DNA from: Leptolyngbya sp. O-77
GTDB lineage: Bacteria; Cyanobacteriota; Cyanobacteriia; Elainellales; Elainellaceae
DNA length: 64,000 nucleotides
Direction: 5' to 3'
NCBI RefSeq assembly: GCF_001548395.1
Contig: NZ_AP017367.1
Coordinates: forward strand, 3,571,001 to 3,635,000
In this document: one piece after another, positions 29,818 to 39,156 of the stretch
How positions within the stretch are numbered: position 1 is the stretch's first letter
How the letters are laid out: each line of letters opens with the position of its first letter
Notes under the pieces: generated by a model
The model's database searches: none
The model's input: only the letters and a program-made list of their open reading frames with translations
Told to the model about the DNA's origin: nothing
Program-made: the position numbers and the translations under genes

Positions 29818-30714
29818 TTATTCGCCTTCAAAGCTGAGGATGCCGCGATCGCCATCCAGCCAGACGGGTACACCAACGGGCAGCGCTGCATTGCTGCCGT
29901 CGTGGCCAAAGGGCAGATCAGACACGACCGGAATGCCCAAATCACTGAGGCGATCGCTCAACACCCCCTCCACCGAAAAGCTGGGGATGTGCTGCGGCGC
30001 GTCGCACTGGCTAAAGCGGCCCAGCGCAACGCCGCGCACCTGCGACAGCAAGCCGCTCATGCGCCACTGGGTCAGCATTCGGTCGATGCGGTAGGGCGCT
30101 TCCATCACATCCTCCAGCGCCAGGATTACGCCATTCAGATCAGGCTGGAGCGGCGTATGCAGCAAATGCGTCGCCACGGTCAGGTTTGCAGGCAGCAGCA
30201 GCCCCTTGGCCATGCCGCCGCCCCAGCCATCGCCCTTCAGCGGGGCAAGGGGCTTGCCTTCTACATAATGGATCAGCCGTTCCACCGACCAGTCTGGCTC
30301 GACGCACAGCGTGGTCAGCACAGGCCCATGCACGCCGGAGATGCCCTGCTGCGCCAGCCCCCACAGCAGGCTAGTAATGTCCGAAAAGCCAATCAGCCAC
30401 TTGGGTTCCGCTGTGCCCCAGTCCCATTCCTCCAGCAGGCGAGTGCCGCCATAGCCGCCCCGCGCACAGAGAATGCCGCGACACTTTGGGTCATTCCAGG
30501 CATCGGCAAACTGCTCGCGCCGCTCCAGATCGGTTCCTGCCAGATAGCCCCAGCGCTTGTCGATGTGGGGCGGCACCTCGACTCGATAGCCGTGCGATCG
30601 CCAAATTTCCACGCCCAGATGAAACGCCTCCATCTCTCGCAGGGCCCCACTGGGAGTAATCACACGCAGCAAATCGCCAGGTTTGAGCGGCGCAGGAGGC
30701 AGGCAGGGACGCAT
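29818..30714 (-). CDS. ldcA: LD-carboxypeptidase (peptidase family S66)
   Basis: The protein (298 residues) carries the S66 landmarks: a CARGGYGGTRLLE stretch, the nucleophile serine in GFSDITSLLWG, a glutamate in ILALEDVMEAP and the histidine in PFGHDGSNAALPVG. These enzymes cut the terminal D-alanine from murein tetrapeptides during peptidoglycan recycling in the cytosol. The start is ATG 30714; the upstream TTG is unlikely. The next gene upstream on this strand is an SLH-amidase, so two peptidoglycan hydrolases sit side by side. Confidence 0.88.
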   Translation of the reverse strand: MRPCLPPAPLKPGDLLRVITPSGALREMEAFHLGVEIWRSHGYRVEVPPHIDKRWGYLAGTDLERREQFADAWNDPKCRGILCARGGYGGTRLLEEWDWGTAEPKWLIGFSDITSLLWGLAQQGISGVHGPVLTTLCVEPDWSVERLIHYVEGKPLAPLKGDGWGGGMAKGLLLPANLTVATHLLHTPLQPDLNGVILALEDVMEAPYRIDRMLTQWRMSGLLSQVRGVALGRFSQCDAPQHIPSFSVEGVLSDRLSDLGIPVVSDLPFGHDGSNAALPVGVPVWLDGDRGILSFEGE

Positions 30715-30790
30715 TGGGTTGACAGGAAGACATCTCAACTATTTTTCCCTCCTATCATCGCATCATCTTCGGCTCTCCTGTCTACCACCT

Positions 30791-33607
30791 TTACCCCACG
30801 GTTTGCTTTACAAACTGCACGACTGCCAGGGCGATCGCCTTTCCCAGCCGCTGACGATAGTCGGGATGGGTCAGATTGGTAAAGTCCGTTTCGCCAGTTA
30901 GATATCCTAGTTCCAGATGCACAGCGGGAATCGGCTGACGCAGCAGGGCAAAGGCGGCGGTGCGAATGCCGCGATCGCCCATTTCCAGCGTTTGCACAAG
31001 ATTGGTGTGGATGCCCTGGGCTAGGCGGCGGCTCTCGGCGGAGTCGGGCGCGTGGTAGGTTTCCAGCCCGTTGACGGCGGGGCGCGGCGGACGGGTGGCG
31101 TTGAGGTGCAGGCTGATCAGGGCGCTGGGCGAGGGTTGGGTTTGTTGCAGAATCGCAAGGCGATCGCCCAGCGACACCGTGCGATCGTCCGTGCGGGTGA
31201 GGCGGGTTCGCACGCCATAGTCTTGGAGCAGTTTGGCCATGTCCAGGGCGATCGCCAGCGTCAGGTCTTTTTCCTGGACTTCGCCCACAACGACACCCGG
31301 ATCAGCGCCGCCGTGCCCCGGATCGAGGATCACCATTGGCAGATCCGACCGTCGGCCGGCGGGATAGCTGCCTGGCGGAGACGATTGCCCCACCGACGGG
31401 GCTGCTGGAGCCATTGCAGACTGCGCCGCCACCTCTGGCTCAACGATGTAGGGAGAGAAAATCGCGGGCGATCGCCCCGCCTGCACCAGCGCCTGATACA
31501 CCATCGCCGTCACTTCGGCGCGGGTGGCTTCGCGCAAGGGTTCCAGGCGATTGAGATCGGGATAGTTGACCACGAGGCGCTGGCCTGTGGCGCTGGCCAC
31601 AGCGGGCTGGGCAAAGGTGGGCAGCGTGTCGCGGTCGGTATAGCGGTTGAGCAGCAGCGGATTTCCGGGCGGCAGCCCCAGCCCATTCACCAGCGACAGC
31701 AGCACCTCGATGCGCCGCACGTTCTGGTCAGGGCGGAACTGGTTTTCGCCCACACCCGACAGCAGCTTGCCGCGATAGGCTTGCTGAATGGCGCGATAGG
31801 CCCAGTGCGTCGTGGGCACATCGGTAAACTCCAGCGCGGGCCGCCGGGGCAGTGGATTGAAGGTATTGACCAAAAGCGCGGCATACTGGGCGCGGCTCAT
31901 GCCGGACTCTGGCCGAAACGTGCCGTCGGAAAACCCGCTGACTGCGCCCTGGCTGACCAGGCCCTGAATAAAGTCTGCTGCCCAGTGGCGGGTGGTGTCT
32001 GAAAAGGCGACAGCGACCGTATCGGGAACCACGATGTAGGGCGAGGGAATGGCGCGAGCCTGGGCAGTAATCACGAGTGCCTGGTACAGAATGGCCGACA
32101 CCTCAGCGCGGGTGATGTCGTTCATGGGGCGCAGCAGATCCACCTGGGGATGGTTCACCACCAAGCGCTTTTGGGTAGCGGTGGCAATGGGAATCGTGGC
32201 GTAGGTGGGAATTTGGGCGCGATCGCGATACACGCCCAGATGCCCCGGATGTCCGCCCGTCAGCCCCAGCCCGTTGACCAGCGCCAAAATAGACTGCACC
32301 CGCGTCAGGTTGACGTTCGGGCGAAAGGTGCCATCGGGAAAGCCTGCCAAAAAGCCCATTTCTACAGCGCGGGCGATCGCCGCTGTGGCCCAAAAGTCTG
32401 GCGCAACATCGACAAAACTGGAGGGCGATCGCACGGCGGGCAGGTCGAAGGTGCGCGTCAAAATCGTGGCGAACTGGGCCCGCGTCAGCGGCAAATCGGG
32501 CTTGAAGGTGCGGTCGGGAAAACCGCCAATAATGCTGCGTTCTACCAGTGCCGCGATAAACGCCTCTGCCCAATGTTCCGATATGTCGGTCAGTCCGGTT
32601 TCGGGAATCGGGACGGGCGGCAGTGGGGGAGTTGGCGCTGGCGGTGGCTGCGGCTGTGGCTGCGAGATAGGCCGAATCTGCTCTGCCACCGTACTAGCAA
32701 TGAACTCCAACCCTTTAGCCGATGGCAATGCGCCCAGGTTGACGCGGGTTGGATTAATCTGGTTGCCCACGGATGCCAGAACAGCGCTGGTGCTATTTCG
32801 CACATCGGCCGCGCCGTTATTTTGAAACACGTTGCCGCCGGGGTCCTGGGGCTTGCCGAGATCGGGTGCAGCGTTGCCCACGGTCACCAGACCGTCTTCG
32901 CCGTTGCGCTCCACGACATTATTCCGCAGCACTGGCCGGGCATTGCCCGAAATCACAATGCCCACCCGGTTTTGCACCAGCCGATTGCCCACCAGCAGAG
33001 GCGCGGTGTTGTCGCTGAGGGTGATGCCTGTTGCGGTCTGCTGGCAGAGGTTTTGCAACAGTTCGCCTTTGGCGTTGCGGCTGAGGGAAATGCCGCTGAC
33101 GGTGTTTTGCTGAAACAGGCAGTCAGCAACCTCCGGCAGGGCGCTGCCTGTGGCCACGATGCCCTGACCGCAGCGGGTGAAGGTGCATTGCGCCACGCGA
33201 GCGGCTGGGTTGGCCCCAGTCGCTCCTTCCAGCCAAACGCCTGTGCCCTGGGGCTGGGGATTGATCACCGTCACGCCGCGCAGTTCGGCCTTGTCCTCCA
33301 GCCGCAGCGTCACGTTCTGTCGGGCAAAGGTGGGGCTGAGGTAGTCGCCGCCGCCTTCGATAATCAGGCGATCGCCCTTCGAGGCCGGATCACCTACCAC
33401 GGTAATCCCCGCACCAATCACCAGCGGAAAGGTTTCGCCCGTCTTGGTGCTGTAGGTTCCTGCCGCAAGCTGGATCACTGTGCCTGAGGTCGCCCGTCGC
33501 AGCGCCCGCGTGATGGTGCGATAGGGGGCTGACTGGCTGCCGCTAGCGTCGTCGCGACCTGTAGCAGGGTTGACATAGAGGACTGGGAGGGAAGAAGAGG
33601 AGGCCAT
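30791..33607 (-). CDS. DUF1565 beta-helix / SLH domains / N-acetylmuramoyl-L-alanine amidase fusion
   Basis: This is a 938-residue multidomain protein. Residues ~10-300 are a DUF1565-like right-handed beta-helix (YVNPATGRDDASGSQSAPYRTI). At ~340-700 come two blocks of S-layer-homology motifs (HWAEAFIAALVERSIIGGFPDRTFKP and FSDTTRHWAADFI) that bind cell wall. At ~755-935 lies an Amidase_3 domain with zinc ligands in DPGHGG, QEKDL and SLHLNA and the catalytic glutamate in HLELGYLTG. It should cleave the amide between muramic acid and the stem peptide. No classical signal peptide is seen at this start, which is odd for a wall enzyme. Confidence 0.87.
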   Translation of the reverse strand: MASSSSLPVLYVNPATGRDDASGSQSAPYRTITRALRRATSGTVIQLAAGTYSTKTGETFPLVIGAGITVVGDPASKGDRLIIEGGGDYLSPTFARQNVTLRLEDKAELRGVTVINPQPQGTGVWLEGATGANPAARVAQCTFTRCGQGIVATGSALPEVADCLFQQNTVSGISLSRNAKGELLQNLCQQTATGITLSDNTAPLLVGNRLVQNRVGIVISGNARPVLRNNVVERNGEDGLVTVGNAAPDLGKPQDPGGNVFQNNGAADVRNSTSAVLASVGNQINPTRVNLGALPSAKGLEFIASTVAEQIRPISQPQPQPPPAPTPPLPPVPIPETGLTDISEHWAEAFIAALVERSIIGGFPDRTFKPDLPLTRAQFATILTRTFDLPAVRSPSSFVDVAPDFWATAAIARAVEMGFLAGFPDGTFRPNVNLTRVQSILALVNGLGLTGGHPGHLGVYRDRAQIPTYATIPIATATQKRLVVNHPQVDLLRPMNDITRAEVSAILYQALVITAQARAIPSPYIVVPDTVAVAFSDTTRHWAADFIQGLVSQGAVSGFSDGTFRPESGMSRAQYAALLVNTFNPLPRRPALEFTDVPTTHWAYRAIQQAYRGKLLSGVGENQFRPDQNVRRIEVLLSLVNGLGLPPGNPLLLNRYTDRDTLPTFAQPAVASATGQRLVVNYPDLNRLEPLREATRAEVTAMVYQALVQAGRSPAIFSPYIVEPEVAAQSAMAPAAPSVGQSSPPGSYPAGRRSDLPMVILDPGHGGADPGVVVGEVQEKDLTLAIALDMAKLLQDYGVRTRLTRTDDRTVSLGDRLAILQQTQPSPSALISLHLNATRPPRPAVNGLETYHAPDSAESRRLAQGIHTNLVQTLEMGDRGIRTAAFALLRQPIPAVHLELGYLTGETDFTNLTHPDYRQRLGKAIALAVVQFVKQTVG

Positions 33608-33745
33608 GTTTCAAAAATCCCCCTTTGCGCGGGGGGCATGATTCAGGATGGAGTCGAGGGACGGTCGAGTTTGGGCGTGATTTCAGCCTAAATCCGGCCA
33701 GTTGTGATTAGAATTTAGGGGTCGGGTGCGTTGGAAGGAGGCCTA

Positions 33746-33850
33746 ATGGGGGAACTTCTAGTTCAGCACTGGTTCAGCAAGCGTCTGGTGATTTACGAGC
33801 GGTTTACAGGCGACTTGATGACGAGCAACTTCATGAAGTGGACGCAGTGA
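33746..33850 (+). CDS. Candidate 34-residue small protein
   Basis: The frame MGELLVQHWFSKRLVIYERF... ends at TGA 33848. It is preceded by GGAAGGAGG at 33733-33741, one of the strongest Shine-Dalgarno sequences in the window, though only four bases from the ATG. The composition (aromatic and basic, no long hydrophobic run) does not identify it. It lies 19 bases before the next membrane-protein gene and could be a translated leader or a real microprotein. Confidence 0.4.
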   Translation: MGELLVQHWFSKRLVIYERFTGDLMTSNFMKWTQ

Positions 33851-33869
33851 GTGAGGAAAACCCAAAACC

Positions 33870-34256
33870 ATGCTGATGGCGGTGGTGGTGCTTAATTTTA
33901 GCCTGGCTCTGTTTGGGTTGTATGCAGCTTGGTGGGTGTGGCAACTGGGGCAGGGGCTGCGACAGGTAGCCGATACGCTGACCCATGCCGAGCGCCAAAC
34001 CTCTCGGACGTTGCAAGGCGCACCTGTGGCGATCGCCCAGGGGCAGACCACTATTGAGCAACTGCGGCTGCAACTGCGGCGGGTTGGTCCCCAGGTGCAG
34101 CGGCTGCGACAGGCGATCGCCCTGGTCAGCTTAGCGCAATCCCTCTGGTTTGGCGGCAGGGGGGTTGGGTTCCGGAGACGCGCTAAAGCAAAGGCAACGC
34201 CTAAACAAGCGCGACAACTCCAAGCCTATCGCGGGCACAGCAAATCCAGGGATTGA
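33870..34256 (+). CDS. Small membrane-anchored helical protein, unknown function
   Basis: This 128-residue protein has one N-terminal membrane helix (VVVLNFSLALFGLYAAWWVWQ), a long helical region rich in glutamine, leucine and arginine, and a basic tail (RRRAKAKATPKQARQ). It is upstream of YtxH and DUF948 genes, both membrane-anchored helical proteins, so the three may form one envelope-related operon. I do not recognise the family. Confidence 0.6.
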   Translation: MLMAVVVLNFSLALFGLYAAWWVWQLGQGLRQVADTLTHAERQTSRTLQGAPVAIAQGQTTIEQLRLQLRRVGPQVQRLRQAIALVSLAQSLWFGGRGVGFRRRAKAKATPKQARQLQAYRGHSKSRD

Positions 34257-34432
34257 TGGGCGTTACCTGTTGCGCGTTTGGGTTGGATACAACTCTGGAT
34301 TGCGAGGTCAGATCTTGAGGTCAGATCTTAGAGTAGAGTAGCGAACTGAACCTCTCAAGCTAGAAACGATAAAGCTTGGGGCAAGGCAGGGCTTTAGCAG
34401 ATTTTTAGGAGAACAGGCAGGAGGAGAGGGAC

Positions 34433-34798
34433 ATGGCAGACAATCGGTCGGGTTCGGCAGGAACCTTCTTGGCAGGGGCAATTGTGGGGGTGGCAATTGG
34501 CGCAGTGACGGGGCTGCTGCTGGCTCCGCGCACCGGGCGCGAGACGCGCCGCCTGCTGAAAAAATCCGCCGATGCGCTGCCCGAAATTGCCGAAGATATT
34601 TCCAGCAGCGTGCAAATTCAGGCCGACCGCCTGTCGGGGTCGGCGCTGAAAAACTGGGATGGCACGCTGTCTCGCCTGAAGGAGGCGATCGCCGTCGGCA
34701 TTGAGGCCAGCCAGCGCGATCGCCAGGCTACCGCGCAACAAGAGACTCGCCCTGCCCCTGACCTGCGTCCCCCGGCCCGCGATTCTAGCTTGACGTGA
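34433..34798 (+). CDS. YtxH domain protein
   Basis: A glycine-rich membrane segment (TFLAGAIVGVAIGAVTGLLLAPRTGRETRR) followed by a helical tail is the YtxH signature. Family members are small membrane-associated proteins linked to stress or gas-vesicle-like functions. AGGAGGAGAGG lies just upstream of the ATG. It precedes the DUF948 gene by 23 bases, an arrangement common in cyanobacteria and other bacteria. Confidence 0.85.
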   Translation: MADNRSGSAGTFLAGAIVGVAIGAVTGLLLAPRTGRETRRLLKKSADALPEIAEDISSSVQIQADRLSGSALKNWDGTLSRLKEAIAVGIEASQRDRQATAQQETRPAPDLRPPARDSSLT

Positions 34799-34821
34799 GC
34801 AGAGGTTAATACAAGTCTGCC

Positions 34822-35646
34822 GTGTCTGATCCCCTGTTTTGGCTGGCATTGTCGCTGCTCCTGGTGGCCGTCTCGCTGACGGCTGTGCTAGTGGCGCTCC
34901 TGCCTGCGGTTCGAGAACTGTCGCGGGCCGCCCGCAGTGCCGAAAAACTATTTGACACGCTCAACCGAGATCTGCCGCCTACGCTGGACGCGATTCGCCG
35001 GACGGGGCTGGAGCTAACTGATCTGACCGATGACGTGAGCGAAGGCGTGCAGAGTGCGGGTCGCATGGTCAAGCAGGTCGATCAGAGCCTTTTGGGGGTG
35101 CAGCAGCAGGCAAAAAAAGCCCAGCGCGTGACGCGCAGCCTAGTAGTCGGGTTTCATGCGGCCTGGCAAACCCTGTTGAAGCCTGCGCCGCCAGACAGAC
35201 CAAGCCACAGCCGCCGCGCCGTGCCGCCGGACTGGGAGGGCGATCGCCCCGATCGATACCCCCACGCATCGCCGAAGCGATACGATGCCCAAGACGATTG
35301 GGAGGATTCGGACGGCCCGCTTCGCGCCTATGGGGCTGAGAAGCACACTGAGAAGTATGCTGCCCACTGCCCAGAGACCCACAGCCCAGAGACCCACAGC
35401 CCAGAGACCGACTTTGACAGCGCCCACGATCCCGATAGCTATGCGCCCAAGGTCTATAGCTCGGAGCAGTATAACGAGCCGAACCGTTGGGAGGATGCCC
35501 CTGCGTCTGAGCCTGCTAGACCCGATGCAGCAGCGCCATTGCTGAGTCGGCGATCGCCCACGTCCACTCGACCTCTGGAAGGCGAAGCCCGCGACGGTTT
35601 TGAACAGGATCTTTGGGAAGAAGACCCCCCACCGCTGGAAAATTGA
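34822..35646 (+). CDS. DUF948 domain protein
   Basis: The GTG start gives an N-terminal membrane helix (LFWLALSLLLVAVSLTAVLVALL) and a DUF948 helical region (VRELSRAARSAEKLFDTLNRDLPPT...LTDDVSEGVQSAGRMVKQVD) to ~residue 110. The remaining ~160 residues are a disordered acidic and charged tail that contains a short tandem repeat, PETHSPETHSPET, encoded near 35368-35412 by 15-bp units. DUF948 proteins commonly pair with YtxH proteins, as here. Function unknown, probably at the membrane. Confidence 0.82.
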   Translation: MSDPLFWLALSLLLVAVSLTAVLVALLPAVRELSRAARSAEKLFDTLNRDLPPTLDAIRRTGLELTDLTDDVSEGVQSAGRMVKQVDQSLLGVQQQAKKAQRVTRSLVVGFHAAWQTLLKPAPPDRPSHSRRAVPPDWEGDRPDRYPHASPKRYDAQDDWEDSDGPLRAYGAEKHTEKYAAHCPETHSPETHSPETDFDSAHDPDSYAPKVYSSEQYNEPNRWEDAPASEPARPDAAAPLLSRRSPTSTRPLEGEARDGFEQDLWEEDPPPLEN

Positions 35647-35992
35647 CCCTAAAGCCCCCCTCTCATCCCTCTCATAAACGCCGCAGCGCTCGTTGACAGG
35701 CGTTCACCCACTGCCTTGTGCTTGCTTACGATTCCCGCAATCGTCCGCGCCACTTCTCGACCGTTGGCGCGGCTGTTTCCGTGTCTACTACTTGTTTACG
35801 CCACTTGTTTACACCTGCGGAATGCAGCGCTTCACGAAAAGCTGACGACAATCAGGAAGCCTGTCCGTGGGGTTGAGCGAACGTTCAGTCCTCACTCCTG
35901 CTATATTTAGACTAAAGTAAAGAATCGTAAACAATTGCGGCTATCGCTTAAGCTTTGCCCCAGGTTAGGATTCTAGTCATCTCTACACGCTG
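35647..35992. other. 346-bp intergenic region
   Basis: No supportable gene. An ACTTGTTTAC word occurs twice about 16 bp apart near 35785-35815. An AT-rich stretch near 35900-35930 (TATATTTAGACTAAAG) is a plausible promoter zone for the Psb32-like gene. Confidence 0.45.
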
Positions 35993-36817
35993 ATGAAGCT
36001 GATAAGTTTGCCCATGCTGCGGTCATTGTTTTCACGGTTGAGTCTTGGTTTGTTCGTAACGCTGCTGGTGGTTTCGAGTTGGGCGATCGCCCCGGCCGCC
36101 TATGCCTACGACAACCCAGACCTGCTGCCCGATCGGCCGACCAACATCATCGACCTGGCAAACGCCCTCACCGACACCCAGCAAGACCAGCTGGATCAGC
36201 ATTTGCAAGATTTTGAAGCCGAAACGGGCTGGAAACTGCGTGTCCTCACCCAGTTCGATCGCACCCCTGGTCGCGCCGTCAAAGACTTTTGGGGACTCGA
36301 CGACAAGAGCGTTATGCTCGTCGCTGACCCGCGCGGCGGCAACCTGCTCAACTTCAGCGTCGGCGACGCGCTGTACGATCTTCTCCCCCGTACCTTCTGG
36401 ATCGAGCTACAAACCCGCTATGGAAACCAGTTCTTCGTCCGCGACAACGGTGAAGATAGTTCGATCATCCAGGCGCTCCAGTCGATTGAAACCTGCTTGC
36501 GCCAGGGCGGCTGTAATGTGGTTCCTGGTCTGCCCCGCGAACAGTGGATTTTGACGTTAATTACCTCTGTGCTGGGGGGCATAGTTTGCGGTTTTGCGGC
36601 CCATCCGCGAAAGCCCGGTCAGGTGATTGCATGGCAGTGGGCGCTAATCTTCTCGCCGCTCTGGGGCATTTTGTTCATCGCGTTTGGCATTGCCCCAGTG
36701 ATTACCCGCACTGCCGACTGGCTGCCCCTGCTGAGGAACGTGGCAGGCTTTGCAATGGGCGCTCTGGTGGCGTTTTTGTCGCCCATGTTCAACGGCTCCA
36801 CACCGTCTGAAACTTAA
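35993..36817 (+). CDS. TPM-domain protein, Psb32-like
   Basis: This 274-residue protein has a signal peptide (SLGLFVTLLVVSSWAIAPAAYA) and then a TPM domain (PTNIIDLANALTDTQQDQLDQHLQDFEAETGWKLRVLTQ) that ends near residue 180. Two or three membrane helices follow (GGIVCGFAAHP, WGILFIAFGIAP, MGALVAFLSP). This fits the thylakoid-lumen Psb32/TLP18.3 group, associated with photosystem II repair after photodamage. The specific role is inferred from the family. Confidence 0.82.
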   Translation: MKLISLPMLRSLFSRLSLGLFVTLLVVSSWAIAPAAYAYDNPDLLPDRPTNIIDLANALTDTQQDQLDQHLQDFEAETGWKLRVLTQFDRTPGRAVKDFWGLDDKSVMLVADPRGGNLLNFSVGDALYDLLPRTFWIELQTRYGNQFFVRDNGEDSSIIQALQSIETCLRQGGCNVVPGLPREQWILTLITSVLGGIVCGFAAHPRKPGQVIAWQWALIFSPLWGILFIAFGIAPVITRTADWLPLLRNVAGFAMGALVAFLSPMFNGSTPSET

Positions 36818-37042
36818 GGTTCGGTCGGATGGGGGCACTTCTGCGGGCGGCGGAATGAGCCTTCCCGACGCGAACCGACCTGGTCAGAACCTTCCTTCTT
36901 TATCTCCTGGAAATCTCCCTGAAATGGCGAGGCGGCTTCGTGAAGGTGGCTTTTTCCCACAAGTTCTGCGAAGTGCAGGGCAACGGCGGGATGGAAATGT
37001 GCCACTATTGAATGTCAGTTAGCACCCTGAGGAACCGGGCGC

Positions 37043-37663
37043 ATGGAGTGGCATATTACCGATGCTCAAAGCCTGAGAATCATTGATCGAGAAATAGGCA
37101 ATCACGCCTTTTCGCCTGCGGAATATGAAATTGTGCGGCGAGTTATTTATGCAACGGCCGACTTTGAGTATCGGGATCTGCTCCGCTTTTCGGAGCAGGC
37201 GCTGCAAGCAGGAGCCGCAGCCCTCGCAGCCCGCAGCACGATTATTGTAGATGTGCCAATGGTGCAGGTCGGCATTGTGCCCATTATTCAGGCGACATTT
37301 GCCAATCCAGTTTATTGCAGCATGGACGCGCTGACCCGCCCCCAGCGCGAGAAAACCCGCGTGGCCTGGGGCATCGAGACGCTGGCTCGGCGCTACCCAG
37401 AGGGCATCTTTGTCGTTGGGCAAGCCCAAACCGCCCTCTCTGGATTAGTCGATCTGATTGAAAAAGAAGAAATTAAGCCTGCGCTGGTGATTGGCACGCC
37501 AGCCGGATTCATCGGCATGGAGTCAGCGGTGGAGCGGCTAAAAGATTCTCTTGTCCCCCATATCCGCATTGAAGGGCGCAAGGGCAATGCGGTGGTTGCA
37601 GCGGCAATTGTCAGCGGGCTGGTGGATCTGTCGTGGCAGGCCTACGGCAAGGAAAACGAGTGA
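37043..37663 (+). CDS. cobH: Precorrin-8X methylmutase
   Basis: The protein (206 residues) has the CobH/CbiC pattern: a YEIVRRVIYATADFEYRDLLRFS entry, IIVDVPMVQVGI, the VVGQAQTAL stretch, and VIGTPAGFIGMESAVERL near the C-terminus. The enzyme moves the C11 methyl group of precorrin-8X to C12, giving hydrogenobyrinate for cobalamin synthesis. The length is normal. I looked for a cobalamin riboswitch in the 225 bases upstream and found no convincing B12 box. Neighbours are not cobalamin genes, which is usual in cyanobacteria. Confidence 0.9.
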   Translation: MEWHITDAQSLRIIDREIGNHAFSPAEYEIVRRVIYATADFEYRDLLRFSEQALQAGAAALAARSTIIVDVPMVQVGIVPIIQATFANPVYCSMDALTRPQREKTRVAWGIETLARRYPEGIFVVGQAQTALSGLVDLIEKEEIKPALVIGTPAGFIGMESAVERLKDSLVPHIRIEGRKGNAVVAAAIVSGLVDLSWQAYGKENE

Positions 37664-37859
37664 AGCTAGAGAGCCACAGAGCCACGAGATAGGCGGCAGG
37701 GAACTTGCAGCGAACCGTGAGAGACTGGTTTACTCAGGTTGACCAGCTTTGGGATGGTTCCAACCGAGGCTTCCCTGACTGGATCGAGCGCCCGATCGGT
37801 TACTATCGGGGTTGCAAGGTTTCGGATTTTGCGCGGTTTCTCAATCTCTTCTAAGGCCT

Positions 37860-39118
37860 ATGCTACAAAAGTCCTTCATCAGCCGTCTCCGCTGGAAGTC
37901 GCTGGTTTATCCCTGGCAGGACGTGGATTGGATGCTGCTGCTGCTGACGGTGGCGCTGACTGTGTTGGGGGGGCTGGCGATCCGGAGTGCAGAGCTAACG
38001 CTGCAACTGACGGACTGGATTCAGCATTGGATTACAGGCGGGGTGGGGCTGGTGCTGGCGCTGGCGATCGCCCGCTGGCGCTACGATAACCTGGTGAACT
38101 GGCACTGGCTGATTTATGCCATTACCAACGTGTCGCTGGTGATTGTGATTCTGATTGGCACAACGGCAAATGGGGCCCAGAGTTGGGTAACGATTGGCAA
38201 CTTCAACGTGCAGCCGTCAGAATTTGCCAAGGTCGGCGTGATTATTTCCCTGGCGGCGATTTTGCACGAGCGGACGGCTTCGACGATTCCGGCCATGCTC
38301 CAGGCGATCGCCATTACCGCCCTACCCTGGCTGCTCATCATGCTGCAACCCGACCTAGGCACGGGTCTGGTGTTTGGCGCGATTACCCTGGGGATGCTGT
38401 ACTGGGCGAACGCCAATCCCGGCTGGCTGCTGCTGCTGCTGTCGCCGCTGGTGTCGGCTATTTTGTTTAGCGTCTATTTGCCGGCCTGGTTAGCCTGGAC
38501 GGCGCTGATGATTTTTTTGGGATGGCGCACCCTGCCTTGGCCGCTGCCGGGGGCAATTGGCGCAGCAACCATCAACTTGGTGGCCGGCGGCATGGGCAAA
38601 ATTCTTTGGGGAATGCTGAAGCAATATCAGCGCGATCGCCTGACGCTGTTCCTCGATCCTGATAAAAGACCCCCCTCAACGGCGGCTATCACCTGATTCA
38701 GTCGCGCATTGCCATCGGCGCTGGGGGGCTGTTTGGTCGGGGGCTGAATCAGGGCACTCAGACGCAGTTGAATTTCATTCCTGAGCAGCACACCGATTTT
38801 ATTTTTTCTGCGATTGGCGAAGAATTGGGCTTTGTTGGCTGTGTGGCAGTGCTAATTTGCTTTTGGCTGATTTGCTTCCGGCTAGTCATCATCGCGCAAA
38901 ACGCCAAAGATAACTTTGGGTCGCTGCTGGCGATCGGCGTGCTGTCGATGATTGTGTTTCAGGTGTTGGTCAATATTGGTATGACAATCGGACTGGCCCC
39001 GATCACCGGGATTCCGTTGCCCTGGCTAAGTTATGGGCGATCGGCCCTGATCACCAATTTCGTTGCCATTGGGCTGGTAGAGTCTGTCCACAACTTCCGG
39101 CAGCGATTGCGCTTTTAG
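37860..39118 (+). pseudogene. rodA: Rod shape-determining protein RodA, frameshifted
   Basis: Frame 1 (37860-38696) has RodA features: polytopic segments, GAQSWVTIGNFNVQPSEFAKVG and LMLQPDLGTGLVF. It stops soon after RLTLFLDPDK. Frame 2 continues with LNGGYHLIQSRIAIGAGGLFG, PEQHTDFIFSAIGEELGF and GIPLPWLSYGRSALITN to 39118. The expected junction DPDKDPLNGGYHL would need GATAAAGACCCCC; the window has one extra A and one extra C in the runs at 38663-38676. RodA is the SEDS glycan polymerase of the elongasome and normally essential in rods, so two homopolymer errors are more likely than real loss. If real, the gene is broken. Confidence 0.85.
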
Positions 39119-39156
39119 ACTGGGGTCGTTTCTGAGTTCTGCGGTCAAACGCACGT

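Noticed and set aside
36818..37042. Possible cobalamin riboswitch before cobH
   Set aside because: Some GC-rich pieces resemble parts of the motif, but no B12 box (AGCC-type core with GCCACTG) in the correct strand and order.
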